A stretch of 64,000 nt of DNA from Brachyhypopomus gauderio. Taxonomy: Eukaryota; Chordata; Actinopteri; Gymnotiformes; Hypopomidae. The stretch is from assembly GCF_052324685.1 (NCBI RefSeq), contig NC_135221.1, positions 6,723,875 to 6,787,874 on the forward strand, given 5' to 3'. Below, piece by piece: positions 1 through 11,905 of the stretch (the stretch's first letter is position 1; each line of letters opens with the position of its first letter). The notes under the pieces are model-generated. The model was not told where the DNA came from and did no database searches. It was given only the letters and a program-made list of their open reading frames with translations. A program made the position numbers and the translations under genes.

Positions 1-119
1 TTGTATTTTCAAGCTATATTTCAACTCCTTGGATGTAAATGTATGCACTTGGGCCCTTTGTAGTGAGTCTGGCGTACCGTGGTGAGTCTGTTTAATGTCC
101 CTGTGCTGACTTGTTGCAG

Positions 120-1918
120 ACAGTGTTTGGGAAAATGCTGGACTTTGTTCAGGGCTCCAGCGAGACCCCGCAGACTGATGTTCGCTGGATCTCGGAGAGC
201 GGGATCATCGATGTCTTCATCATGCTTGGTCCAAAACCCTCTGATGTCTTTACACAATATGCCTCACTCACAGGTACACAAACGCACACACGCGTATAGC
301 TCAGTAATTGTGACGTTGCTTCAGGGTGCATTCTTCTCCTGCCTTGTTCTACATCCTGTTCTTCCTGTCTCATATCCTTGTCTGTGTCTCCCTCTCTGTC
401 TTGCGTACACACCCCCAGGCACCCAGTCTTTCCCTCCCCTGGCCGCTCTGGCCTATCACCAGTGCCGCTGGAACTACAATGACCAGGAGGACGTGAAGGC
501 CGTCGACCAAGGCTTCGATCAGCACGACATCCCGTACGATTTCATCTGGCTGGACATCGAGCACACGGACGGCAAGCGCTACTTCACCTGGGACCCTCAC
601 AAGTTCCCCCAGCCCAAAGACATGTTGCAAGGCATCATGGACAAGAGACGAATGGTCAGTCGTGTCACGGCCAGGTGGCACACACTCAAACACACTAATT
701 AATGACTGAGATTTTACAGTAAACTCTCTTGGTGGAGTTTTATCGTCTCATGCTCTCACCGAGGTCCTGTCTTCTGCAGATGGTGGCCATTGTTGACCCT
801 CACATTAAAGTGGACAGCGGGTACAAGATCCACAATGAGATCCGTGCCAAAAACTTCTATGTCAAGAACAAGGATGGCGGCGACTACGAGGGGTGGTGCT
901 GGCCAGGTGAGAGAACTGCACACTCTGACCTCATGGCCTCCAGCACAAAAATGAATTTTATGAATAGATGCATGTAGGAAATCTTCTGTGTGGTTTTCTC
1001 TGTTGGGAGAACTGCTGATTCAAGACTCGCGTTGCAATTTACTTTTGGTCTCTCACTTCTCTTACTCATTATTAGGAAATTCTGGTTACCCAGACTTCAC
1101 TAATCCAGAGATGAGAGACTTTTGGGCCAGTATGTTTGCGTACGATCAGTACGAGGTGAGCATAAATTTTCCTAAAACCTAGCAGAGATGGGAAACTTAC
1201 CATGTGCATTTGAAAGACAGCCAGCTGCATTACACAAGAGATTGTTTTGATAGATGTTTGATCCCATGCACTCTCCTCAGGGCTCCATGGAGAACCTGTA
1301 CACATGGAATGATATGAACGAGCCGTCGGTCTTCAACGGCCCAGAGGTGACCATGTATAAAGACGCGGTGCACGGCACCTGGGAGCACCGAGACCTCCAC
1401 AACCTCTATGGCTTCTATGTGGTGAGTCAAACATCACACGAGTGGGTGGGTGGTAGTGGGGATGGGTTTTATGTGCATTGTAAATGGACTTTATATATCA
1501 AAGCAATTTTTTTTCCTTTCAAGATTAGATTTCTCATGTTCTGTGATGTATGTTCAGAATTATTGAAGTACAAGTTAGCCCGTCTTTGTCGTTCATCGTC
1601 TCTTTGCTGATTCTCTTTGATTTCCTTTGCGAGCAGCAAATGGCCACGACTGAAGGTCTGATCCAGCGCTCTGGGGGAACAGAAAGGCCCTTTGTTCTCA
1701 CCCGAGCCTTCTTCGCTGGCTCTCAGAGATACGGTGAGGACCCAACACAGACTGTAGAAGTGTGCAGTTAACAGACAGAACTGACCTGGAAGTCAGATAT
1801 TTGCTGTGCATTATCACCTTTACATAACGTTATGATTACAACTCAAAAAGCAACTATGCGTGGACATTGCGAATAGTGAGGGCTATGGAGAGGCATGCTT
1901 AGAGATCCTTCTTTGTGT

Positions 1919-1961
<43 letters not shown>

Positions 1962-4174
1962 CATAGGTGCTGTGTGGACTGGAGATAATGCAGCTGAGTG
2001 GGACCATCTCAAGATCTCCATCCCCATGTGTCTGAGTCTGGGATTGGTTGGCATCTCTCTGTGTGGAGGTCAATTACATTCCTTTCCTTTTAATAGGAGG
2101 ATGACGGATGGCATGTCATCTGATCAATTATTGTCACCCTCAATACAAACACTCACAAGATTGTTTAAAGCCTGCTTGAAGAAAGCACAACAGCTGCTTA
2201 ATGTCTACACTTTTCCATTGAATTATTATGGGGAGTGTCTCACTCTGTAATTATAGCATCTTTAAGATTTCCCCAATCACGTTTGTTGTTCTTTTTCTCT
2301 CTCTCCACAGCTGACGTTGGTGGCTTTTTTAAGACCCCCAGTACTGAACTGCTTGTGCGTTGGTACCAGACTGGCACATACCAGCCCTTCTTCCGGGCAC
2401 ATGCACACCTGGACACCCCCAGGCGGGAGCCCTGGCTTTTTGGCCCAGAGAACACTGCCCTCATCCGGGAAGCCATCCGGCAGCGCTATGCCCTCCTGCC
2501 CTACTGGTACCAGCAGTTCTACCAGGCACACATGACTGGCCAGCCTGTTATGAGGTCAGTCTGAATTTTGTTCACTTGGAAAATTGGATCGAGTGTGTTT
2601 GTGTAATTGAGTCAGGTTCTGATCTGGGTGGGAACTGTTCCTGTAATTGTAAGCAAATGGCTGTTCTTACATTTTATTCCTATTGGAATAAAATGTCATC
2701 TTGTCTTCCTTCCTGTGTGTTAGGCCTCTGTGGGTTGAGTATCCTAAAGACACTGCCTCTTTCACCATTGATGATGAGTTCTTGATTGGTGAGTGACTTA
2801 ACGTGTGTGTGTGTGTGTGTGTTATATTCTGCTTCAGAGGTTTGCTTTTTGAATGTAAGCTGTTCCATAATTAATGTGCATGCCCACTTTAGGACGAGAC
2901 CTGCTGGTCCATCCTGTCACTGAGGAAGGATCTCGAGGTGTCACTGCTTATCTGCCTGGACAGGGGGAGGTGAGTGAACTTGGGTGGGTGGGTTGGTTTG
3001 TTAACTGAGCTCTAGAGTGCTACTGCCTTAGTAATGTTGGTGGTGATGGACACGGCACAATACAGATTTAAAATGGCATTGACCCTTTTTTGCAGCATAT
3101 TTCATGTTTTTCTCTGCCTTTTAGGTTTGGTATGATGTCCACACGTTCCAGAAACACAATGGAGCTCAAAACCTCTACATCCCAGTAACCATGAGCTCTG
3201 TACGTCTGTCGAGGTTCAAAAGTAACAAATACCCTCTTGGTAATGAATGTTTAAGTTAAAGTCCTGCTTCTGCTTCTGTTAGATCCCAGTGTTCCAACGT
3301 GGTGGTTCAATCATTCCTAGAAAGGTCAGAGTTCGAAGGTCATCTGCATGCATGGAAAATGACCCATACACCCTGTATGTGGCCCTGAGTCCACAGGTAA
3401 CCACGACTGCCTGGTCTATCTTTTAGTATGATCTCCTTCTCTTAAATGAAAATAATGTTGCTACTTCAAATAAAGCATTTTAATGTATTAAATAGCCTAC
3501 TGAAGGCATGCGCAGTGGGCATGATTTAGTCTGGTTTCATTAACCTGCTAATCTCTTTCCAGAGGGCTGCTGAAGGTGAACTCTACATAGATGATGGCCA
3601 CACCTTTAATTTCCAGACTAAGAAGGAGTTCATTCACAGGAGTCTAACATTTGCCCACAACACACTCACATCCAGGTATCTCACACCTCTTCACCTTACT
3701 CAACCTGCTTTTTTTTCTGCTTTTTTAAAAACAGTTCAGCAAATGCTGTCAATGTGCAGTTTGTCACACTTCCTGATTCTTTTCAGGAATTTGTGCCCGG
3801 AGTCCAACTTCTCCACTAAATCATGGATTGAAAAAGTTCTCATATTGGGAGCCAGTAAACCCAGAAAAGTTACTCTTGAGGTGGATGGTATGTATTTTGA
3901 TCCATTTATTCCATGTATGACTTCCTCTTTTGATTAACGTATACCTACAGAATGGAATAAAATGACCTGTGTAGGTAAGGAGGGCATAGGAGATCTGCTT
4001 TAGCCATAAGCTGCATGTGTTATTCTGAGTCTCCCCACAGATGTTTGTCACTCTGTTTGTTTAACAGGCAAAGAGACGTCAGTGGAGTTTGAGTTTGATT
4101 CCTCCATGTCGGTGCTGACCCTTCGCAAGCCGGGCATGAATGCAGGAGTAGATTGGACTGTGAAGCTGCAGTAA
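120..4174 (+). CDS. ganab: Neutral alpha-glucosidase AB (glucosidase II catalytic subunit), 3' part
   Basis: This is the catalytic half of the ER-lumen GH31 enzyme that trims the inner glucoses from N-glycans in the calnexin cycle, working with the PRKCSH beta subunit. I see 15 exons: 120-273, 419-654, 780-906, 1076-1155, 1281-1421, 1637-1733, 1967-2068, 2311-2554, 2724-2788, 2893-2969, 3125-3199, 3283-3396, 3563-3675, 3787-3887 and 4068-4174 (TAA). All have GT-AG limits and consistent phases. The GH31 nucleophile motif WNDMNEPS lies in the 1281-1421 exon and the acid/base motif WTGDN in the 1967-2068 exon. The C-terminal beta-sandwich is complete. [18 protein letters not shown] and ADVGGFFK fit GANAB better than its paralog GANC, and UBXN1 is close by as in the human 11q12 region. 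The N-terminal half lies outside the window. Confidence 0.93.
1914..1958 (+). repeat. (GT)n microsatellite just before a GANAB acceptor
   Basis: A nearly pure GT run ends eight bases before the exon that starts at 1967. It occupies the place where the polypyrimidine tract should be; only TGCATAG separates repeat and exon. See findings. Confidence 0.95.
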
Positions 4175-5797
4175 CACACTGGAATTTGCCTGAACGCAAG
4201 CCTGAAGACGTAGGTGCAGGGCCCAAAAAATGCAATAGACAAGTTTACCAAGAACCCGATGTTCCTGAGGTTTACCGAGACCAACTCATGAGGTGTAACA
4301 CCTGTAAACGTGAGCCTGTTCTCTAACACAGTCGAGTCTTTTACAGTGGATGTATACAATGTGTTCACACAAACAGAAAAGAGAAGAGGGGACCTTTCAA
4401 ATTGGTGTGGGGGCCAAAGGGGAGAGGGAAATGGATATTTCCAGTTTTATAATTTGTGCAGAAATAACTCAAAATATGTAGTGAACATGTCAAAACTGTA
4501 GCGCCCCCCCCCCCCCATTCCTATGATTAAATTGAGCAAAAAGCATGTTTGTTGTGCTCAATTATTCCCATTTGTTTGTCAGGCTCTAAACTATGAACCA
4601 TTGTCTTATGTCTATAAATCCTTGTCATAATGTTTATTGTTAATGTTAATTGCTCTTTTACAAATGGACTAGCTGTGTAATTGACTATACAGTGAGTAAA
4701 CTGAAGCTTGCAGCTCACACGTAATAAAACCCACAGACCTTTAGGGAAATAAACCACTGACTTGGTGGAAATTCATAGATTTAGTAATTTTCTTTAATAT
4801 GGTGTTTTAGTTGGTTTCTTGTTTTTTTTTCTCTCTCATTGTGATATTTTCTTATACACTTGAATATTTCTGAGGGTGATTGGTTATTTTTCAGTAAAAC
4901 AGTAAAGTTTATCTTGAGTTTACAATTGCCACAATGTTGGATATGTAGTTGGATATGAAGTGTGAAGGTAAATTTTTCTGAGGTGTTGCTGAGAGCCTCT
5001 AAATTTTGTAACTTAAGATGAAATATCGCAAGTGCTTTTTTAATGTACATTCCTTCCTTATCTGCTGATGTGAATACACTATATTCCTTGGTTCTACTGC
5101 TGACCACATGGATCTGCTTTCCCTGTAACTGTAAATTCACATTCAGTTGACCTTGGGGAAAATGTTGGTATTGTCCTGACCTTCTTTAAAAAATAAACAG
5201 AAAAAAAACATGCTTATCACAAACTATCCCCACCAAACTGACATGATGGAATTAATGATTTGCTGACATGGGTCTTCAGGCAAGATGGTAAAAAAAATAA
5301 AATAAAAATAAATTCCTTAAATATTTATCTGTTGTCGTGGTTTTGTGCACAAATGAAAAACAATTATTGTAACTGCATTTTTTCCAATTATGTTGTATAA
5401 TAAGTAACCAGAGAAGTCTTTGAAATCTGAACATTCTGAAAGCTGAAATGATTTTGGGTTTTCAACATGCAAGCAATTGGACTTTTAATACTTATTTAAC
5501 CTTATTTTAAATAAATAAATACACTTAAGTAAATGCTACTCTAAACAAAATGTAAAAGACCATTTTTATGAATGATCTTGAAAGTTTAACCATTTTATAT
5601 TAAATCCATTTTTGAAGTCCTGGTGTTATTTTCAGTGTTATGATTAAGGTTATTATATTTATGTATGTATTGGTTTGTCTACATTACGTTAATAATAATA
5701 AAAATTATTACAAATTAATAGTTTAATATATATTTTTCATATTTAAAACGAATTTTAAAGTCTGTCGCACAATACTGACGTCATTTGTTATCTCGTT
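4175..5797 (+). other. GANAB 3' UTR and AT-rich spacer
   Basis: The 3' UTR most likely ends shortly after the AATAAA at 4723-4728, with a second hexamer near 4750. A C-homopolymer lies at about 4503-4516. From about 4760 to 5770 the DNA is AT-rich, with poly-A and poly-T tracts and no open frame of interest. I see no gene here. Confidence 0.7.
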
Positions 5798-5805
5798 ATG
5801 GCGGC
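5776..5805 (+). promoter_or_regulatory. CRE palindrome and YY1-like start context of PRPF39
   Basis: A perfect TGACGTCA palindrome (5776-5783) sits 14 bases before ATGGCGGC (5798-5805). The second motif resembles the YY1 element that often overlaps start codons of housekeeping genes. This suggests a TATA-less promoter with a very short 5' UTR. The function is inferred from the motifs only. Confidence 0.5.
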
Positions 5806-8785
5806 AGAAGGCATAGAAGAATTTAGCGACAACGGGGATTCAACAAACCCTTCAGGTGTTCGCCTTTGACCATACAACATATTAGGACATTTTTTATCTG
5901 TTTCATTATCTCATACACACATTATATATCGTGATATTGGTCTCATTAACCGGGAATAAGCGTCACTTATTTCGATCGCTTGCAAAAAATGATTGCGACA
6001 GCAGGTTAGCATAGCTAGCGGCGTAAATGTCGTTGGTCAAATTGTTGGTCTTACTGGTTTATTGGGTGGCCACGTCTACCTCAGATGTTAATTAACAAAT
6101 TAAAACTATAAGACAGTATTCTGCGTACGGCACATGTGAATTAGGATATATCTGTTATAATGTTATGGACTTTTTTAAAACCCGGAAGTGCAGTGGCTAG
6201 TTAGCTAGCATGTAGCTGTAGCGAACTAGCTGAGTGACGTGACAGGTTCACTGATATGAAGGAGAAGCGGAACCACGGCGGGTGAAATACTGCCGCGGCC
6301 TTAACTCCACATCATTCACCGGCTTCATGACTTAAACAATGAGGGACCGTTCATGAGGTATAGCTAAATCCATATTTTAATTGGCTACTAACTATGCAGT
6401 GTTGGTATTTCAGGGTTTGAAGCCCCCGAGGTCACTGACATGGCCGGGCCGAGTGTAGGGGCCTGTGAGGAGCGGGGGCCCGGCGGCGCAGACGTGGCGG
6501 AGGCAGCGGCTCATTACGGCATACCTCCACACGAGGGGGACGAGGAGGAGGACGGAGAACTTCCCGTTGATTTCGAAAGACTGTGGAAGATCGTGAATGA
6601 CAACCCACTAGATTTCAACTGCTGGACGGATTTATTGCAGTATTGTGAACAAGAGGTGAGAACTGTAAATGTACAGCTTTTTTTAAGCAGATGTCTTTAA
6701 CACATTTTTTAAAAATTGAACTGTTTTTAGACTTTTATCACTGTGATTGTGGATTGCCAACAAAATGTACATTGTTACACAAACTGTTTTAGAGTCACAT
6801 GACCGCATCCCGCCGGGCCCTGAAAGCGTTCCTGGCCAGATACCCACTGTGCTACGGCTACTGGAAGAAATTTGCAGATTTGGAAAGGCGAGCAGGCCAC
6901 AACAACAAGGCAGAAGAGGTGTGGGATGCAGTAAATATTTTGACAGTTGAAATGAATGCAAGATTTTGTTAACTTCTTAATATCATTTACAGCTATGCCT
7001 ATAAACATTTAACACAGAATTGAACAAACAATTACCATTTTTATTTCAGTGTAGAGAAAAGCAAAGGGCTTTTGGGGTTCTCATACCTTGTTGGGTAACT
7101 GCTTAACTGGTTCAGACAAGAAGCTGCTGTAGACTTCTGCTGTACACTTCAAATATCAAATATCTGATCTTAACAAAAGTCCTAACCTTAATTTTTATTA
7201 AGGAGACTTTTTAACACTGGCCTCAGGTTAGCTTGAAATGGGTGCTGTCAGTAGTGTAAAATCATCATCTTATATTTTCTATGTCTGTTGTGCAGGTGTG
7301 TGTGCAAGGCTTGAAAGCTATCCCTCTTAGTGTGGATCTGTGGATACATTACATCAACCTTCTGCTTGGCACACTCAACATGAACCTGCCTGAGTCGATA
7401 CAACGTATTCGCAGGTAGGGTTAGTGGCCATATCACCCCCAATCTCCCATCATGCTGCTAAAACTGACCGTCTAATTTGTTTTTGTCTAGATTTTGATTG
7501 TTTATTCATATTTCCAGCAGCTACGTCTTAGTACTCATTATGGTTAGCCGTTTGTATTGAGCCATACGTTATGTTTTGTTGATTTTACCTTGGAAGTTTC
7601 TCGATATCCTCTGAATGCAGCATGTCTCGGTATTCTGTAAGTGGTCTCCGTGAAGAACATGTGACTTGACGTCCTCTGTAGGACCAGCGGTGTCTCACTC
7701 ACTGCCGTGTTTCTGTTCTACAGTACATTTGAGGACGCCCTGGAGGCAGCAGGCTGGGACTGGCACTCGGACCGCTTGTGGGACCTCTATGCTGAGTGGG
7801 AGAAGGAACAGGGAGACCTGAGGGCCATGACTGTAGTCTACGAGCGAGTGATGAAAGTGCCCACCCAGCTGTACAGCACCCACTATGAGAAGTATGCCAG
7901 TCAACACTGCTTCGCACAAGTCTCTGAGTGGGGGGGTGGGTCTTAGAGGGTTGTTTGCACAGCTGTTCAGCTTGACACACAAATCCGCTTACAAACACAC
8001 ACACACTTGTGAGAATTTGCTGATACTTCCTCTCACTATCGTATCTTGTGATCTTTTTTTCCCCCCCTTCATATTTAGATGCAGCTGAATTTATCACCCA
8101 AAGCCTTATTGGTAAACTGTCAAACACATGCAATTCAGCACTACAAAATTCAGATCTCCAAAATATCACAAATTGGTTTTCTTTGCTTTCACAGTCCATA
8201 AGAAAATGAGTGCCGTGTCAACGCCGTCAGGGCTGATGCATGATGGTCTCAATCTCTGTTCCCTCAGGTTGAAGACCCATTTAACCACGCATCCTCTCCA
8301 GGACGTGCTGAGCCCCGAGGAGTACAACAAGCTGCGTGAGGACTACAGACAGAGTCAAATTCAGGCCAAGAAAGAGGGTTCTGATCCGACGGCTGACGAG
8401 GACGAGGAGAGGCCACCTGGGGAAGAGGACCCGGCAGACAGCGGAAAAGACACGGTAAGGAACCTGCTGTTTGTGGGAATTAGGTGCTCTTTTGGTGCAC
8501 ATGCGTAGAATCAAAACCGACAGAGAGCAGGTGGCGTGTGATGACGATCGTGTCCTAAATCGCCATTGGAGGTCACGTGTGTAAATTGTTCGAATTTTTT
8601 TTCCATGCAGGACGATGCAGTGCAGAAGATGCAGGAACTGCTATTGGCCAGCAGAGAGGAAGCATACCTACTGAATGAGGGTGAGGTCAGGAAGAGATGG
8701 AACTTTGAAGATGCGGTAAGACTTTACTCTGACTTACTTTGGCTTTATACGGACTCAAATGCAGACTTAAGGAATAAGAACCTTT

Positions 8786-8821
<36 letters not shown>

Positions 8822-11800
8822 TGCTTGTTTGCTCTTCTTCTGTCTTTCCCTCATTCCACCTTTAACCCTGTTAATTTTCACTGCCATAGATTAAAAGGCC
8901 ATATTTCCATGTGAAGCCCTTGGACCGGGCCCAGCTGAAAGCCTGGCAGAGTTACCTGGACTGGGAGACCGCCGAGGCTGAAGCAGAAGCAGGCCAGGAG
9001 ACCACTGAGGGCACCTCCGTGGAAGGTCAGGAGACCACTGAGGGCACCTCCCTGGAAGGTCAAGAGGTCCCACAGGTCAAAGTGGGCATTGCAGGACACA
9101 AGCGGGTGCAAATCCTATATGAGCGCAGCCTCATTGCCTGTGCGCTCTACGAGGAGTTCTGGGATAAGGTATGGAGGAGGAATAACAAACCCTGGTGTTT
9201 ATCTTTTTCTTTTTGATTGGTGTAATTGAGGGTGTGGACGTCTGTGTGTTGCAGTATGTGCATTATTTGGAGCCACGTAGTCTGGAGGAGACACGCAGCG
9301 TGTATAAGAGAGCTTGTGAAATCCACCTGCCATACAGGCACAGTTTCCACCTGCAGTGGGCGACGTTCGAGGAGAGACATGGTAAGGGGCACTGTTCAGC
9401 GGAAATGTCTATAAACCAGGAATGGTCAGACTTTGAGTGCTTACCTAAATTCCCAAGTTTATTTGGAGCAAATAAATTGACAAGCAAATGTCTTCCTGTT
9501 CCGTTGCAGGTAATATCCCGGAGGCACAGCGTATTTTAGAGTCCCTAGAGAAGGCGATGCCAGGGCTGGCTGTGGTCCGGCTGCGGCGGGCGGGGCTGGA
9601 GAGAAGGGTGGGCCGGCTAGATATGGCAGAGTCGCTATTGAGGGACGCCGTGGAGCAGAACAAAGACAAGCCACATCTTCATGCGTTCTTCTCCATCAAG
9701 CTGGCGCGTTTTCTCCACAAACTGGGCAAGAACCCTTCCAGAGCTCGTGCCACACTGCAGGAAGCCATCGAGATTAGTCCGGTAAGGAAACGGCCGTGGG
9801 GTTTGCATCTCCTAAGAACAGGTGCACTGCTATTGACCGTGTGATGTGGACACAATGCTCGAATATCCTCTTTACACTTTCAATTATGTGCATTTTAAAA
9901 TGGCTGGGTCAGATATTACAGCATATTAATGTTAATTCTTATAGTCTACATCAACTAGTCGGTTGCTTTCAGATGAATGTATCTCCAGTTAAACTCACTG
10001 TCTGCTTGTCATAACTTGACAGGGCAACAGTAAATTGTACTTGAATCTGCTGGAGCTGGAGGTGTCGGGGGACTTGCGTGTCAACGGCGGAGGCGTCCAG
10101 CAGTGTGTGAGCAAAGCGTTGGCTGCACCTCTCTCGCCAAAGACCAAAATCCTCTTCTCCCAACGAGGACTCCAGTTCGTCGAGGACTTTGGGACATCTG
10201 TGCAAAGGTCAGAAATACCTCTTATTGGACGTAACTTCATACTTTCTTCCACTGAGACTTGAGATTCAGTGTAATGGTTTCATAAACGGATTGGGATTTC
10301 TCTCGAGCCCAACATTATTGTAATATAGATGTGTGTGTGTGTGTACACAGTGTGTTGAGTATCTATGAAGAGCACCAGAAGCTGCTTAATGAGCATGGTG
10401 GGAAGAAACGTGGAGCTGATAATAGGTAGGAAATCTACACACACAACAGTGACTCATTTTATCTGCTACCAATTGTATTCAGTATCAATTTACTTTAAGT
10501 ACAATGACATTTTTGTTGTTGTTCTAGTGATGATGACACTGAAAAATTGAGCAAAATGGATGATGGCTCTGCTATGACGGGCCCTCTTCAAGGTGCCCCA
10601 CCTAGTATGCCCCCTGTTCCTATGACAACACCGCCTCCCCCCATGATGGGTGGAGACATGAGTGGGGCCCATGGATATGGAGGCTATGGCAACTGGTATC
10701 AGGTATTCAGCATTTAACTTTCCATCACAGGGTCATATTATCTACAGCACAGGTGTCAAACTCAAGGCCCGTGGGCCAATTGTGGCCCACCGCGTCATTT
10801 TATGTGGCCCCCCGAGAGCTTAAAAAATCCAAAATGTCCACAAAAAAAAAAGTAAAAGTGAGCAAAAACTACATTTCCCACAATTATGTTACCCGCGAAG
10901 TGACGGCATCTTGACACTGCAGCGTTTCCATATCAATGCGAAGTGTAATTGAGAAATACAAATGATCCCAAAATGATCAGGAAGAGAAACATCGATGCAG
11001 ATAGAAGGCCGTTTCATGAAAGACGTGAAAGCGATGTTTGCGCTTCAAGGAGAAAAACGGGTATGAAGCGGTGACGGTTGTCAAAGAGTACAATATAAGT
11101 CGGCATTTTGCGACCAAACACAGAGCTAAGTATGCCAAAATTAGCCACCAATAAAAACAACGAATTGTCAAAGAATTAAAAAGCAAATTGCGATCGCAAC
11201 AGAATGTGTTCACAAACGAAACAGCAGTAAAAGCTGGTTTTGTTGTGGCTGAATAAATCGCCGTGCTTCAGTCTTTCAGAGGGAGCGTTTTTGAAACACA
11301 ATCGCTATTTTCACAGTTAATTGAAATTTCAAGATTTGAACAAAGTAAATGTGATATATTTGATCAATTTTTCTTTATTCACTTGGATAGTTTAATCGTT
11401 GATTGATAGAGTAATGTGGGTTTCATAACCTAACAAATTTAAAGGATTTATGTTATAATATATATATTTTTTACATTTACACAAATATATCTGTAATATT
11501 TGTAACTTGAATAAGTAATAAAGTCAGAGGTATTTAACATTAAGGAGTAGGTACATTTATAAGTTACATATGGCCCTCCGTGGGTAACGATTATGCTGAT
11601 GTGGCCCGCGGTGAAAATGAGTTTGACACCCCTGATCTACAGGTAGACTTTGAACAACCTTTTTTACATTTACAACGTTGAGATGATGCTCTTTTCCAGA
11701 GTGACTTAAAAAAAAAACACAATATCCTTCTGTTAGTACTAGACAGGTTTTCTAGTCTCGACTTTTTAATGCATGAACTAAAATCTCGTTTTGCTACAAT

Positions 11801-11905
11801 TCTCACTCTTCTGTTTGTATATCTTTGCAGCAACAGCAGTATGGGGGATATGGTGGCTACCACAATCCATGGAACCAGTATAATCAGTACTACCCTCCCA
11901 GCTAG
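5798..11905 (+). CDS. prpf39: Pre-mRNA-processing factor 39
   Basis: PRPF39 is a HAT-repeat protein related to yeast U1 snRNP Prp39; in animals it supports 5' splice-site use. I see 14 exons: 5798-5855, 6414-6655, 6793-6918, 7296-7414, 7724-7891, 8268-8454, 8611-8715, 8890-9168, 9255-9381, 9510-9781, 10023-10207, 10351-10425, 10528-10702 and 11831-11905 (TAG). This gives 730 residues, against 669 in the human protein. HAT-type repeats run through the protein, for example [24 protein letters not shown] and [11 protein letters not shown]. The C-terminal tail is low-complexity and rich in G, Y, Q and P. The start at 5798 joins in frame to exon 2; the ATG at 6440 is a possible alternative start. 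Exon 8 carries an acidic 33-bp tandem duplication not present in the human protein as I recall it. Confidence 0.9.
5856..6413 (+). other. PRPF39 intron 1 with promoter-like motifs
   Basis: This intron contains an ETS-like site CCGGAAGTG at about 6181-6189, several GCTAGC/TTAGC motifs (about 6004-6020 and 6196-6232) and a CpG-rich stretch at about 6270-6300. It could hold an alternative start site that would use the in-frame ATG at 6440. Confidence 0.4.
8790..8818 (+). repeat. Poly-T run of 29 bases
   Basis: An uninterrupted T homopolymer lies in PRPF39 intron 7, about 70 bases before the exon at 8890. It is likely length-variable. Confidence 0.9.
8995..9060 (+). repeat. In-frame 33-bp tandem duplication within PRPF39 exon 8
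   Basis: Two 33-bp units (8995-9027 and 9028-9060) differ at one base and encode [11 protein letters not shown] and [12 protein letters not shown] degenerate third start (QEVPQ) follows. The repeat sits between two HAT-type helices in an otherwise conserved exon. Confidence 0.9.
10748..11634. mobile_element. hAT-type non-autonomous DNA transposon
   Basis: The 887-bp element has terminal inverted repeats CACAGGTGTCAAACTCA (left) and CAGGGGTGTCAAACTCA (right, reverse complement), with two mismatches in 17 bases. It is flanked by an exact 8-bp target duplication ATCTACAG at 10740-10747 and 11635-11642, the size made by hAT transposases. The interior (about 10970-11240) resembles the N-terminal coding region of GTF2IRD2/ZBED-like hAT transposases, but it is interrupted and most of the transposase is absent. 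The element lies in the last intron of PRPF39, between 10702 and 11831. Its perfect target duplication suggests a fairly recent insertion. Confidence 0.88.

Noticed and set aside
120-4174. GANC as identity of the first gene
   Set aside because: Both share the GH31 domain, but [18 protein letters not shown] and ADVGGFFK match GANAB, and the neighbourhood is that of GANAB.
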